Shown: one piece after another, positions 33,573-45,281 of the stretch
Layout of the letters: every line of letters begins with the position of its first letter
How positions within the stretch are numbered: the stretch's first letter is position 1
From: Sideroxydans sp. CL21
Lineage (GTDB): Bacteria; Pseudomonadota; Gammaproteobacteria; Burkholderiales; Gallionellaceae
Assembly: GCF_902459525.1 (NCBI RefSeq)
Contig: NZ_LR699166.1
Coordinates: 1,934,501 to 1,998,500 of the forward strand
Reading direction: 5' to 3'
DNA: 64,000 bases
The notes under the pieces: generated by a model
What the model was told of the DNA's origin: nothing
Databases searched by the model: none
The model's input: the letters and a program-made list of their open reading frames with translations, nothing else
Position numbers and translations under genes: made by a program

Positions 33573-35391
33573 TGCATTTCGCCTGCAGGTCAACCTTTTC
33601 GTTTGGGTCCGACATCCGGTTCTTTGGCTTCTGAATATCAAAACTTCCAAACGCATCCGTGATGGCCTCGCACAATGTCTCCGCTTTTGCAGGCTTGTAC
33701 AAAATCGGAAGTCCTGCATTTTTGGCAAGGGTATGCGTCTCTTTGCTGATATCGCCGGTGAACAACAAGGCAGGTAATTCGGCTCCCCAGCGTTGACGTA
33801 TCCGGGCAATCGCTTCCACGCCGTTGACTCCTCCTCTCAACCCGAAATCCGAAATGATCATTTCGACAATCTCGCCCATCGAGTCGAGTTGTTCGATCAT
33901 GTTCGCGGCTGAATCAGCAGATACTACCCTGCAGCCCCACGATTGCAGGAGGTTATTCATCCCCGCGCGGATATTGCCTTCATTCTCAATGACTGCGATC
34001 AACCTTCCTGCCAATACGGGAGCCGTGGCTGCTTGCAGCGGGGCAGACTGTTCTTTGGCAACGCCAGTCTTCGCGAGTGGCACCGTTAATGCGAATGAAG
34101 ATCCCATTCCCAACCGGGTAGTCAAAGTGAGAGTGTGTCCCAGCAACCGTGCGGCACGATCGACTATGGACAAACCCAGACCCAATCCCTGTTGTCGATC
34201 CCGTTCGGAATTGTCAACCTGGTAGAACTCTTCGAAAATCTTCGGTAATTGATCTTCGGCGATCCCGATGCCGGTATCGTGGACTTCGATGGACAGCATA
34301 CCCTGACGATGACGACACCCCACAAGAATGCGCCCGGCAGGCGTGTAGCGGATCGCATTGGAAACTAGATTGCGCAAAATCTGCCCCATCAAAACCCTGT
34401 CGCTTTCTATGACGGCAGAGCAAGCCGAGAATTTCAGACGAAGCCCCTTTTGCTCCGCAAGCTGCCGGAATTCATCTTCCATTTCGTCAAACAACTTCCG
34501 GATGGAAAACGGCCTGATTGATTTCCTGATAGCCTGACCATCCAGCCTTGAAATATCGAGTAGGCTATCCAGCAAGCTGCACATGGAAGAAGTTGCCTGC
34601 TGCGCGTGCTCCAGTACTCCCTTTCCCTTTATGGACAGATGTTGTTCGAATTCAAGCTGTTCCAGGAAAATCATCAACGCGGCCACAGGCTGGCGAAGAT
34701 CGTGGCTGGCGGCCGCTAGGAAGCGGGATTTCGATTTGTTTGTCCGCTCCAGCAAGTCGCGCTGTCTTGACAATTCTTTTGCCAAAAACTCGTTCTGGAA
34801 GCGGAGATGCTGAGCTTCGGTAAAGAGGTGGCTCTTCTTGTTTCCGATCGTTATCACGATTGCAAGGAATGCCAGTAACATGATGGCAAGTACGATATAC
34901 ATCTGGTCGTCTTGAATTAACATCCAAAGGACTGGCGGACTGATACTGGCAAGGATGAAAACGCGTGGTGGAAGGACCAGCACAATATCTTCGGAAGCGG
35001 TCGTTGCGGCCACCACTGTAGAAACGGTCAACACAAACAGCTGCAATGCGGTTGGCAAATACATCAGCAGCAGCGTACTCACCACACCCCAGCAAATGCC
35101 GGCCAATCCGGAATAGACCGTTTGTCCAAATATCCATTGCCTGGAATTGCGATATTCCGGTGTACGGCGGTATCTCCGGATCTCGATGGCACGCAACAAA
35201 GTAACGAGATAAAGGAACACCAGGCCAGGCAGCCATGTCCACCAGGGTGTTGCATCCTGCACAACAAAGACCAGCAGGGAAAGGATCAGTACTCCCGCGA
35301 AGTTGAGATCATTCGCATTTCGAAAAGAGGCATTGACCAGTTCGGCCTCGATTGCATTGTGTTCGTTCTGTGTGGTCATTCCGCCTAGCAT
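33565..35391 (-). CDS. Membrane hybrid histidine kinase with C-terminal receiver
   Basis: 608 aa. Six or so hydrophobic helices (about residues 28-200) form the sensor region, then HisKA with SHDLRQPVAAL (phospho-acceptor His), HATPase with N-box LRNLVSNAIRYTPAG, G1 DTGIGIAEDQL and G2 QGLGLGLS, then a receiver domain (about 475-590) with IISDFGLRGGVNG (acceptor Asp) and the conserved Lys in LYKPAK. No DNA-binding output is fused and no separate response regulator is adjacent. The start is uncertain: 35391 or 35379 (MTTQNE). It begins about 31 bp after the GMC oxidoreductase stop and overlaps the phosphatase start, so it belongs to the same leftward operon. Confidence 0.88.
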   Translation of the reverse strand: MLGGMTTQNEHNAIEAELVNASFRNANDLNFAGVLILSLLVFVVQDATPWWTWLPGLVFLYLVTLLRAIEIRRYRRTPEYRNSRQWIFGQTVYSGLAGICWGVVSTLLLMYLPTALQLFVLTVSTVVAATTASEDIVLVLPPRVFILASISPPVLWMLIQDDQMYIVLAIMLLAFLAIVITIGNKKSHLFTEAQHLRFQNEFLAKELSRQRDLLERTNKSKSRFLAAASHDLRQPVAALMIFLEQLEFEQHLSIKGKGVLEHAQQATSSMCSLLDSLLDISRLDGQAIRKSIRPFSIRKLFDEMEDEFRQLAEQKGLRLKFSACSAVIESDRVLMGQILRNLVSNAIRYTPAGRILVGCRHRQGMLSIEVHDTGIGIAEDQLPKIFEEFYQVDNSERDRQQGLGLGLSIVDRAARLLGHTLTLTTRLGMGSSFALTVPLAKTGVAKEQSAPLQAATAPVLAGRLIAVIENEGNIRAGMNNLLQSWGCRVVSADSAANMIEQLDSMGEIVEMIISDFGLRGGVNGVEAIARIRQRWGAELPALLFTGDISKETHTLAKNAGLPILYKPAKAETLCEAITDAFGSFDIQKPKNRMSDPNEKVDLQAKCNE

Positions 35392-35422
35392 GATGTGCGA
35401 TGTTGTCCTGTATATTCGCAGC

Positions 35423-37234
35423 TTATATCTTGTGAAGATGATACGCGCCGAGATCGGCGTTCGGTATATTGCCTGTAACCCCTTCAGCTATCCATTCCGA
35501 AACTGCAGAAATAGTGGCTGCCGGATTGGCACCGACCGCCCCGGGCAGGAGCGAACCATCCGCAACGTAAAGCCCTGTATAGCCAAAAACCTGACCGCGG
35601 TCATTGCCCGCGCTGACCACTCCCCGCTCCGAATCATGTGCCAGGGCGCAGCCTCCCAGCGGATGCACCGTGATGTTGTTCCGCATCGGCCATTTCCATG
35701 TGGGAAGCGGCGTAAAGAAAGTGGAACCGGCAAATGCCCTGAATCTCTTGCCGCAATCAACGATGGCACGGTAAAGCGGCATGCTGGACTTTTGCGGCCA
35801 TTGGATATCCAGGCGCCCCTCCTTCAGCGACAAAACACCATCACCCTTGTCCAGCCCCATGCACAAGAGCACGCTGCTGCGATAGGACAGGTCTCCCTTA
35901 AGTATTTCATGAAAAAGGTCGGCGACCTGGCCGCTCCACTTGCCGCCGATCAGCGTCCGCATGACGCGCTTCCACAGCCATTTGAGCGTATGCCAGACTT
36001 TCCGGAGCAGTCCAAACGGATTGAGCATGGGTTGCATGCCTTCGATGAACCAGGCCATGAATACCGGATAACTGGCGTCTTCCAGAATGAAAGACCGCTG
36101 CGGATCATGCGCCTTGAACAGATTGAAATCCGAGTACTGGGTGATCACCGGCCCGTAATTCGGATCGGCGGCCTTTTTCCCTTCCACAACGAAAGAGACA
36201 AAGTCGCCGTTGCCGGAAAAGCGCTGTCCCAGTTGTCGGCTGATACGCGGCAAGGTTCTGTGTACATCCCGACAACGCAGCAACAACTCATTCGTGCCCA
36301 GGGTTCCTGCGGAGACCACGACACGCTGCGTGTCAACAAAGGTCGCAGCGCCATCGAGTTCAAGGTAATGCACCCGATATCCATGCTTGCCGTCTGCAGT
36401 GGTGTCCTCGTCGCCCTGTTCATCCAACGGAACAATTTTTTCCACCAGGCAACCTGTTTGAATTCGTGCTCCGTGAACATGCTCGGCAACATGGAGGTAA
36501 TTGAGATCCAAGGTATTCTTCGAGTGCGTGTTGCAACCCACATCACATTCGCCGCAATAGGTACAGGACGTTTGCGTTGCACCGTAACGGTTCTTTTCCT
36601 GCAGGCCGATCGACAAGGGCAAGGACCGGGGATCTTTATAGTTATAATTATTGCCGAAGAATACGCAAATATCTGCGAGCCTCGATTCGCGTCCCTGTTC
36701 CCTGGCGAAATCCCGGAAAAATTCGGTACGCTCGATACGGCGGCGGGGATCTTCCTCCCAGGGAGGAACGGGACGCGCACCGAGAACGTTCCTGGCAACA
36801 TCATAATAGGGTCGCAGGAAGTCCCGGTCGATTCCGGCAGGCCAACCCGATGCGAAGACATGCTCGGGCGGCTCCAGGAAGACATTGGCATAGATCAGCG
36901 ATCCTCCACCCAACCCGGCGCAGACCACGGCATCCATATTGGAGTAATTGCGGATGTCATACATACCGCGCAGGCTGCGGTTGTGTATGTGTCTGGGACG
37001 CCGAACCTTGTCGTTCGGGTCGCTCCAGAAATTGTCGGCCATCTGGTGCGGTGCCCGCGGGAAAGAACCCATGGGGTAGCGCTTGCCACGCTCCAGCAGC
37101 AGCACGCCCTTCCCCCATTTCTGCGCCAATCTGCAGCAACTGATCGCACCGCCGAAACCGCTGCCGATGACGACAGCGTCCAGCTTCCCTGGAAATTTTC
37201 CCGCATTCCTGACAGAGCTGGCTGGTCCCATCAT
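35423..37234 (-). CDS. GMC-family FAD oxidoreductase (cholesterol oxidase-like)
   Basis: About 603 aa. The N-terminal FAD-binding Rossmann site is VVIGSGFGGAISCCRLA; a Cys-rich segment CTYCGECDVGC near residue 225 is typical of the long-chain alcohol/cholesterol-oxidase-like GMC branch; C-terminal HPLGGCALAHD carries the catalytic His, followed by LYVADGSLLPGAVGANPAATISA. No signal peptide. It should oxidise a hydrophobic alcohol. Start placed at the ATG at 37234 after AGGGGGA; a TTG at 37255 is possible. Relatives are often fused or linked to the alpha/beta hydrolase type encoded two genes upstream, which suggests that the two act in succession. Confidence 0.88.
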   Translation of the reverse strand: MMGPASSVRNAGKFPGKLDAVVIGSGFGGAISCCRLAQKWGKGVLLLERGKRYPMGSFPRAPHQMADNFWSDPNDKVRRPRHIHNRSLRGMYDIRNYSNMDAVVCAGLGGGSLIYANVFLEPPEHVFASGWPAGIDRDFLRPYYDVARNVLGARPVPPWEEDPRRRIERTEFFRDFAREQGRESRLADICVFFGNNYNYKDPRSLPLSIGLQEKNRYGATQTSCTYCGECDVGCNTHSKNTLDLNYLHVAEHVHGARIQTGCLVEKIVPLDEQGDEDTTADGKHGYRVHYLELDGAATFVDTQRVVVSAGTLGTNELLLRCRDVHRTLPRISRQLGQRFSGNGDFVSFVVEGKKAADPNYGPVITQYSDFNLFKAHDPQRSFILEDASYPVFMAWFIEGMQPMLNPFGLLRKVWHTLKWLWKRVMRTLIGGKWSGQVADLFHEILKGDLSYRSSVLLCMGLDKGDGVLSLKEGRLDIQWPQKSSMPLYRAIVDCGKRFRAFAGSTFFTPLPTWKWPMRNNITVHPLGGCALAHDSERGVVSAGNDRGQVFGYTGLYVADGSLLPGAVGANPAATISAVSEWIAEGVTGNIPNADLGAYHLHKI

Positions 37235-37270
37235 TCCCCCTGATACGTTGAACAATGTTTCGTCATTTTC

Positions 37271-38791
37271 TTACCACCGGTCTAGCCGGTCTCCCCAACT
37301 CGTGATATCGCGCAAGGTAAAACGGTAGTCGCTTTCAGCCAAGCCGGAATCTGCACTTCTCACAATCAACGCACGGCCGGCACTGCGGCGGCGATAGCCC
37401 TTGTTCCCGAATTTCTGCACGATGCGGTTGCGCCATGCACCCAGGTTCACATAGGTGTAATTGCGCGGTTGTTGCGGAGTGCTGTAGCGCAGGTCGGTTT
37501 CCATCGCAAAATGGGTATGGCCTTCGGCATGCAGGTGGAACCCGCAAGGCCGGTAATCGGCGAGGAACGCCGGCAATTTGTCGTAAGGCGTATCACCTTG
37601 CCTGTCCGATGCATTCGCCATCCAGCGCATCAGGAGAGTATCCAGCCATGCCCAGTGCGGGCGACTCAACAATGAAATGACGGGCAACAGAACAATCCTG
37701 AATATCAGCGGCGCTGCATGAAAAGTCTCCGGCTGATCCAGCCACAATCGCAGGCTCAAGCGATATTGATCGACGACCGCCTTGTAAAGCCGCGGCGTAT
37801 TTGCATCCTTGCGATCCAGTTTTCCAATCTCTTCCAGCAAGCGCACGACGGCTCTTGAAGCCGGGCGATACAGGTCCATTTCGCGCAGCACATTCCGGAT
37901 GTGTTCGATCCCGTCACTCCCGGAACGATTGATTGCGAACGGTATGACATCCCGCTCAATGGCACGAGTGGCGTTCCATATAAAACCGGAAAGCAGCCCG
38001 CTCGCTATCGTATCGCCGAAGCAGGGATCACTGAACGCGCGGTACTGTTCCTGCCGCCAGGCCTGCGGCTGCCAGCCGTGACGGCATTTCCAGCGACTGG
38101 TCGTGCGCGAGTTCGTGTTGTCGCGCCATTGGCCATGCGTTGCAAACAGGCGCAAAGTTGGGTCCGCAAAATAGAATGGCAACAGCGGCCAGGGATCGGC
38201 GGTATCGCTGCCCATCTGTCTCGCCACCCATTCGCGGTAACCGGCACCCAAGTCGTCTGCAGCGAAACCGAGGCATTGCCGGTAATAGATCTCCCGCGCC
38301 TCGGGAACGACTTGCAGCTCCTTGTCATGGTTGCCGACGATGGGAATGATGGTGACGTGACGGGTCTGCTGTCTCAGCCGTTCCACCATTTTCCGCAGAT
38401 AGTGGAAGAACCCGGATGAACCACTGATTTTTGCCGGGTCGCTGGCATGCCTTTCGACGATGTCGTGCATGATGTCCAGTATGATCTTCCCGAAACCCGG
38501 GTCGTCGCGCCGCCACGGGTAGACATTCGCGGCAGCCCATTTCCCCGAGCGCAGCAGGTCGACGACATCGCCGTTCAGGATCAGCACGACCTCGCTCGCG
38601 TCAGTGGTCGAGGCATCGAGTTTCAGTTCCAGTTCGCCGAAAAAACTCTTCCAGTCGGTTTCGTCCGCCGTCTGGTTGCCGACCGTGCAATCGGTGCAAT
38701 GTATGTCGCTGATCAGCACGCCGATCCTTTGATGGACACCTTTGGTGCCGGGCCACAGCACCAATCCCGGCGGCAACCGGATTTCAACCAT
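37271..38791 (-). CDS. Calcineurin-like metallophosphoesterase
   Basis: 506 aa. Metal-site motifs in order: VLISDIHCTDC (D-x-H), LNGDVVDLL (GD-x-x-D), IVGNHDKEL (GNHD) and, late in the protein, AEGHTHFAMETD (GHxH-like). Only the N-terminal third and the end carry catalytic motifs; the middle (about residues 200-400) is a helical insertion with aromatic patches and no clear transmembrane segment. Substrate unknown. It overlaps the upstream hydrolase gene by 8 bp and is followed closely by the GMC gene, so it belongs to the same transcription unit. Confidence 0.85.
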   Translation of the reverse strand: MVEIRLPPGLVLWPGTKGVHQRIGVLISDIHCTDCTVGNQTADETDWKSFFGELELKLDASTTDASEVVLILNGDVVDLLRSGKWAAANVYPWRRDDPGFGKIILDIMHDIVERHASDPAKISGSSGFFHYLRKMVERLRQQTRHVTIIPIVGNHDKELQVVPEAREIYYRQCLGFAADDLGAGYREWVARQMGSDTADPWPLLPFYFADPTLRLFATHGQWRDNTNSRTTSRWKCRHGWQPQAWRQEQYRAFSDPCFGDTIASGLLSGFIWNATRAIERDVIPFAINRSGSDGIEHIRNVLREMDLYRPASRAVVRLLEEIGKLDRKDANTPRLYKAVVDQYRLSLRLWLDQPETFHAAPLIFRIVLLPVISLLSRPHWAWLDTLLMRWMANASDRQGDTPYDKLPAFLADYRPCGFHLHAEGHTHFAMETDLRYSTPQQPRNYTYVNLGAWRNRIVQKFGNKGYRRRSAGRALIVRSADSGLAESDYRFTLRDITSWGDRLDRW

Positions 38792-40529
38792 GACTGTGTT
38801 CCCGAAGGAATGCGATCAGCCGGGGAAAGATGTCTGCATGCACATTCTTCCCCATGAATACATCCTGATGCCCGTAGCCTGTAAATACCTGCAACCGATG
38901 ACGCCCGGGTGAGATCTTCTCCAGCCGCTGATGGCAAATGATGTTCGAATCCATGAACACGCGGTTGTCTTGCCCCTGCGTCAGGAGGATGGGCGTTGTC
39001 ATCTCTACCGCCTGCCGGAAATAATCGTCGGGAAGCGCCGCGTAACGCGGGTCGGAAGGATCGTATTTGATGGCGGCGTTGTTGTTCCTAACCATCTTCA
39101 GCACGTGCCGGTAGTAATGCACACCCGTTCCGCCAAACAGGTCGCCGAGGCGGTCGTGCGTCTCCGGCGCAATATTGGCGTGATCGAACAGCGCAGGACG
39201 CCCGTTCCCCCACATGAAACTCAGCATATGGCATTCGGGAGAATCGCATTCCTTGTGGACGAAGTCGGCGCCCAGCGCCAGCAGCTTGCCTGCCGACCAG
39301 CCCCGCTGGCGCCGCCACGACGGGCTGAAATATTCGATGCCGAGCAGATAGTCGGAAGCCCAAGGCCCCGCGGCAAGCTTCACCCTGGCCCAGGAAGAAA
39401 TTTCAGGCGTGAGCGCAACGCTGTTGAGAATGGCGCTGCTGATGCCCTGTATCGTCTTCCCGAACAGGCTCATGGCAACCGTCAGCGCGCCGACGCAATG
39501 GGCAACGATATGGATGCGCCTGTCGGGACCGATGTGTTTGCGCAGCTCGGCAATGGCAGCCGGATGATCGAACAGGGCGATGTCGTCGAAGTTGTAACGG
39601 TGGCGGGCAAGGTTATAGGGGAAGCGGCAGCTGCCTCGGTAGTCGAGCGTCCATACATCGCCATACCCCTGGTCGAGCAGCGTTTGCGCCAAATTCTGGT
39701 GCTCCGGCATGATGAACATATCGGAGGAAGATGTCAGGCCATGGACAAGCAGCACTACGTCATCGCAATCGCTGCGCCGGAAACGGGTCAGCTGCAGGGT
39801 CAGTCCGTCGCCCGTGCTGAACGGATGCACCGAGATTGCCGCGTTGCTCACGCCTTCGGTAGTAAAGCGGGGATACCGCCGTTCGGGACGGTTCGGCGGC
39901 AGCGGCAGCGATGGCGCGTAGACATCCCACAGCTTGCCGGCAAAGAACCTGCCGAATCGCGCGAGCCCTGCCAGGCTGGAACTGCCGTCAGATGCCGTGG
40001 CGCGCAATTGCCCCAGCACCCTGATGAAGTCCGCCACACCAAGGCCGATGATGCCGGTGACCCACAGCTCTGCCTGCACCGCCTTGTCCGGATCGACATG
40101 GCCTCGATAGATGTTGACGTAGAGAGTCGTCGTGTCGTGCCACAGATCGAATAACTGATCGTGCTGCACCTGCTTTACGCCGACGAAAGTGACGGGCTCT
40201 TGTTGTGGCGTCAGGGCATACAACTGGTAGTACATCACCTTGCGGTCGAGGTCTGCGGTGTCCGGCAGCAACCTGAATACGCCGGACTGCACCGGGCATA
40301 CGCCGCCAAGCAGGAGGCTGTCTAGCTCGCCGCTGAGCGTGCCGATATGTGCGGGTTCGTCCAGAAAATGCGCAAGGTCGGGGATGAGTACTGAAACATC
40401 GATGGACAGGCTGTTGCCCGCTTTCCTTCCTTCGGTATAACCATCGGCGAAAGTAGTTTGCGCTGCGCTGGCATAACCGCGCATCGTTTCTGAAAACGTG
40501 ATCCTGACGCTGCCACCCTCATTCGCCAT
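38784..40529 (-). CDS. Alpha/beta hydrolase of the GMC-associated type with a Cys nucleophile
   Basis: 581 aa. The N-terminal 250 residues are a beta-rich domain resembling the one attached to GMC oxidoreductases (VRITFSETMRGY, PAHIGTLSGELDSLLLGG, PVTFVGVKQV). The hydrolase domain follows: LLVHGLTSSSDMFI, WTLDYRGSCRFPY, nucleophile elbow AHCVGALTVAM, late Asp in LTQGQDNRVF and His in YGHQDVFMGK. The elbow has Cys where most esterases have Ser, as in dienelactone hydrolases. First gene of the leftward operon; the 103 bp between it and the uvrB stop may hold the promoter. Substrate unknown, perhaps an ester or lactone made by the GMC enzyme. Confidence 0.82.
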   Translation of the reverse strand: MANEGGSVRITFSETMRGYASAAQTTFADGYTEGRKAGNSLSIDVSVLIPDLAHFLDEPAHIGTLSGELDSLLLGGVCPVQSGVFRLLPDTADLDRKVMYYQLYALTPQQEPVTFVGVKQVQHDQLFDLWHDTTTLYVNIYRGHVDPDKAVQAELWVTGIIGLGVADFIRVLGQLRATASDGSSSLAGLARFGRFFAGKLWDVYAPSLPLPPNRPERRYPRFTTEGVSNAAISVHPFSTGDGLTLQLTRFRRSDCDDVVLLVHGLTSSSDMFIMPEHQNLAQTLLDQGYGDVWTLDYRGSCRFPYNLARHRYNFDDIALFDHPAAIAELRKHIGPDRRIHIVAHCVGALTVAMSLFGKTIQGISSAILNSVALTPEISSWARVKLAAGPWASDYLLGIEYFSPSWRRQRGWSAGKLLALGADFVHKECDSPECHMLSFMWGNGRPALFDHANIAPETHDRLGDLFGGTGVHYYRHVLKMVRNNNAAIKYDPSDPRYAALPDDYFRQAVEMTTPILLTQGQDNRVFMDSNIICHQRLEKISPGRHRLQVFTGYGHQDVFMGKNVHADIFPRLIAFLREHSHG

Positions 40530-40632
40530 GTTATTTTTTGTAAGTATGTTGATGCGTCAACAACTGTACTGGCACCCTGAAAGCCGAAGCCTACCACATT
40601 ACCCGAAGCCCTCTGCAACCCCCTGCCCCGGC

Positions 40633-42657
<2,025 letters not shown>

Positions 42658-42807
42658 GGTTAGTCGCTTATTTTACCGGCAAAAGCATTACATTGTTCGT
42701 CCTGCCGACATTGAGTGGACTGTCAAAGATTAGGGGTGAGGGGTCAATGCCAATTCCGTGGATTTAACTTTATGATCGACATTAATGTAAGTCACCGAAG
42801 CCTCAAC

Positions 42808-42976
42808 CATCTTGAGCTTCACCCTGAAGTTGGTCGACCAATAGTAGAAATGGAACCTGAATAAAGGGAATGGGCCAATCACTTATGGAAATAATGGCTA
42901 TATCGCTTTGTACCGGATTGATAGCAAATCTGTAATCATTGTAGCTCTTCGCCATCAAAGAGCAGATGAACGCTGA
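42808..42976 (+). pseudogene. Decayed ParE/RelE-family toxin fragment
   Basis: Plus-strand codons give HLELHPEVGRPIVEMEPE, a stop where Tyr is expected, REW, a one-base frame change, then ITYGNNGYIALYRIDSKSV and IIVALRHQRADER. This matches the second half of ParE-type toxins (GRPV..., GYIALYR, ILAVRHQRE). The first half and any antitoxin gene are absent. The rest of the uvrB-selO gap (42658-43063) holds nothing I can assign. Confidence 0.55.
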
Positions 42977-43063
42977 TCAAGGTTCCAGCACTCTCAGAGA
43001 CATCCCTCGCTATTATCCAAGCTGTTCCACATGAATAAAGAATAGATCACGTCGCTGCAAAGT

Positions 43064-44557
43064 TCAGGTGCCGCAGAATGTGCGATGGCATGCAGCTTGT
43101 TCGGACGAAGCTGGTTCAGCATAAAGGCGTGCAGCCTCGCGCTCGGTATAAGGGTCACGAAGTACTTCCAGCATTTGGTTTAGCGGAGCAAAGTCGTTAT
43201 TGATAGTGGCTGCTTCCAGCACTTGTTCGACAAGGTGATTGCGCGGGATGACATAAGGATTAACGCGCCGCATGTCCGCAGCAATTTCCGCAGCCGCTCT
43301 TTTCTCCAAGGCCAATCGACTCTGCCAGCGCGGAAGCCATTCATCGATTTTTGCCATGTCGCCGCGAAACACACTCCGCAAGGGTACAGGATTGAATTCC
43401 GCTGCATCCGCGAGGTTGCGCCATGCCAGAATGAAATCAGCATGCCCGTCTTGCAACGCATCCATGAACTCCTGCGCCAGCTTTGCATCGTCCGTTTCGA
43501 TACGCTCAAGCCCGAGCTTGCGTCGCATCATCGTTAGCCAGGCATTTTCGTATTGCTCTGAAAATGAATTGATAGCCTCTGTCGCAAGTTGCACGGCCCG
43601 ATCGCTATCTTTGTCCAGCAGGGGGAGCAATGTTTCAGCAAATCGCGCCAGGTTCCATTGTGCAATGGTGGGTTGATTTCCGAATGCGTACCGTCCTTTG
43701 TGGTCTATTGAGCTAAACACCGTTGCGGGGTCGTAATGCTCCAAAAACGCGCACGGCCCATAATCGATGGTCTCGCCGGAAAGTAACATGTTGTCTGTGT
43801 TCATTACGCCATGGATGAACCCGACACACATCCACCTTGCAACAAGCTCGGCCTGCCGAGCAATCACTCCAAGCACAAACTCAATATAGGACTTGCCGAT
43901 CAATTCCGGGTAATGACGCCGGATTGTGTAGTCCGCAAGCCTACGTACGGACTCAATGTCATTGCGCGAGGCAAAATATTCAAAGGTTCCGATGCGAATG
44001 TGGCTTGCGGCAACGCGGGTCAAGACCGCCCCAGGCAATGGGGTATCGCGATACACAAATTCCCCCGTGGCAACAACTGCCAAAGCGCGAGTGGTTGGGA
44101 TGCCGAGATGGTACATGGCCTCGCCCATCAGGTATTCACGCAGCATTGGCCCTATCGCAGCCTTGCCATCTCCACTGCGCGAGAAAGGGGTACGCCCGGA
44201 ACCTTTCAATTGGATGTCCCGGCGCTTCCCCATTCGGTCGATCACCTCGCCGAGCAAGAGCGCCCTGCCGTCACCCAGCCGTGGTGAAAAGTTGCCGAAC
44301 TGATGTCCGGCATATACCTGTGCGATAGGAACTGCGCCGGGTGGAAGAATATTCCCAGAGAAAATTTCCGCCCCTTCCTGCGTATCGATCTCTTCCGTCC
44401 TTAGCCCAAGTTCTTCGGCCAACGCATGGTTGAACTTGACCCAGCGCGGCGCAGGTGCCGCTTCGGCCTGACATAGCGCATAAAATCCGTCCAACTCACG
44501 CTGATAGCTGTTGTCGAACTTGAATTGCATACTGTTCGCTTCGATAATTTTATTCAT
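43064..44557 (-). CDS. selO: SelO (YdiU/UPF0061) protein AMPylase
   Basis: 497-aa pseudokinase-fold enzyme that transfers AMP to Ser/Thr/Tyr of target proteins in oxidative stress. Seen: QVYAGHQFGNFSPRLGDGRALLLGE (nucleotide loop, read in two blocks), IQLKGSGRTPFSRSGDGKA with catalytic Lys, FIHGVMNTDNMLLSGETIDYGP with catalytic Asp residues, and the C-terminal FCGT. The Cys near the C-terminus corresponds to the redox Cys or selenocysteine of the family. The ATG at 44557 has a GAGG ribosome site; a second Met nine codons later is the alternative. Confidence 0.94.
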   Translation of the reverse strand: MNKIIEANSMQFKFDNSYQRELDGFYALCQAEAAPAPRWVKFNHALAEELGLRTEEIDTQEGAEIFSGNILPPGAVPIAQVYAGHQFGNFSPRLGDGRALLLGEVIDRMGKRRDIQLKGSGRTPFSRSGDGKAAIGPMLREYLMGEAMYHLGIPTTRALAVVATGEFVYRDTPLPGAVLTRVAASHIRIGTFEYFASRNDIESVRRLADYTIRRHYPELIGKSYIEFVLGVIARQAELVARWMCVGFIHGVMNTDNMLLSGETIDYGPCAFLEHYDPATVFSSIDHKGRYAFGNQPTIAQWNLARFAETLLPLLDKDSDRAVQLATEAINSFSEQYENAWLTMMRRKLGLERIETDDAKLAQEFMDALQDGHADFILAWRNLADAAEFNPVPLRSVFRGDMAKIDEWLPRWQSRLALEKRAAAEIAADMRRVNPYVIPRNHLVEQVLEAATINNDFAPLNQMLEVLRDPYTEREAARLYAEPASSEQAACHRTFCGT

Positions 44558-44624
44558 GGTGACCTCACGTAAGGATGCTGGTGCCCGATCTGCAGTTAAA
44601 GGTCTGTTTAATGTTACTTGTTAT

Positions 44625-45281
44625 TCAATCGAGCAAGTGACCTGTCATTACAAGTATGAGGCAACCATCAACACTAAATGGATGGTGGGCGCTCATGTGG
44701 GGACTGCGCATCCAGGTTCCGGCAGGATAACTACCAAATTCATCCTCGAAAACACCTTTCAGTACCAGAATTTCCTCACCGCCATAATGGCGGTGTGGGT
44801 TAAACTTTGTTTTGGGAGCCCAGCGTACCAAGGCTGTATGTCTTGTACCAAATTCAGCAAGCGGCAGAACCGTCAACCCAGTAACAAGCCCCTCAAACCA
44901 GTCAGTATTTTGAGTATCAATAATCGTCCGCTGGTTGTCATCCGGAGGGAGATAGTTATTTTTAACGAATAGGGTGCAGCCGGATTTTGAGCCTACCGTG
45001 TACGATGAACCTGGTGGATTCTTAATATATGTTCCCTCACCATAACTCTCTGCACCGTCCTCATAGACTCCGGCCAGAACCAGAATTTCCTGCCCCAAGG
45101 GGCATATATGAGATTCAAGGAGCGTATTTACTCCGTATGTTACGATTGAAGTGAAGCGCGAAAATTTATCGGCCCGGTCTTCGAGCAGCTTGCTCTGTAT
45201 ACCAGACTGACCAGAATCAATCCAAGGTAATGTGTATGAGTGAAGCACAACTCGCTGTGAGATATCGTCGTTAAATTTCAT
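44625..45281 (-). CDS. ChrR-type bicupin protein
   Basis: 218 aa made of two cupin units. Each unit carries the second cupin block: CPLGQEILVLAGVYEDGAESY with GTYIKNPPGS, and HRHYGGEEILVLKGVFEDE with AGTWMRSPHMS. Only the second unit keeps the His-x-His metal pair (NPHRHYGGEE), so it is probably the metal site. Similar to the C-terminal domain of the anti-sigma factor ChrR, but the zinc-binding anti-sigma domain is absent. Located 67 bp beyond the selO start on the same strand; may be cotranscribed. Role unknown. The gap 45282-45662 to the tRNA holds no supported gene. Confidence 0.75.
   Translation of the reverse strand: MKFNDDISQRVVLHSYTLPWIDSGQSGIQSKLLEDRADKFSRFTSIVTYGVNTLLESHICPLGQEILVLAGVYEDGAESYGEGTYIKNPPGSSYTVGSKSGCTLFVKNNYLPPDDNQRTIIDTQNTDWFEGLVTGLTVLPLAEFGTRHTALVRWAPKTKFNPHRHYGGEEILVLKGVFEDEFGSYPAGTWMRSPHMSAHHPFSVDGCLILVMTGHLLD

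Noticed and set aside
35303-37243. 646-codon plus-strand frame opposite the GMC oxidoreductase
   Set aside because: The minus strand encodes a clear GMC enzyme; the plus frame has no recognisable domain.
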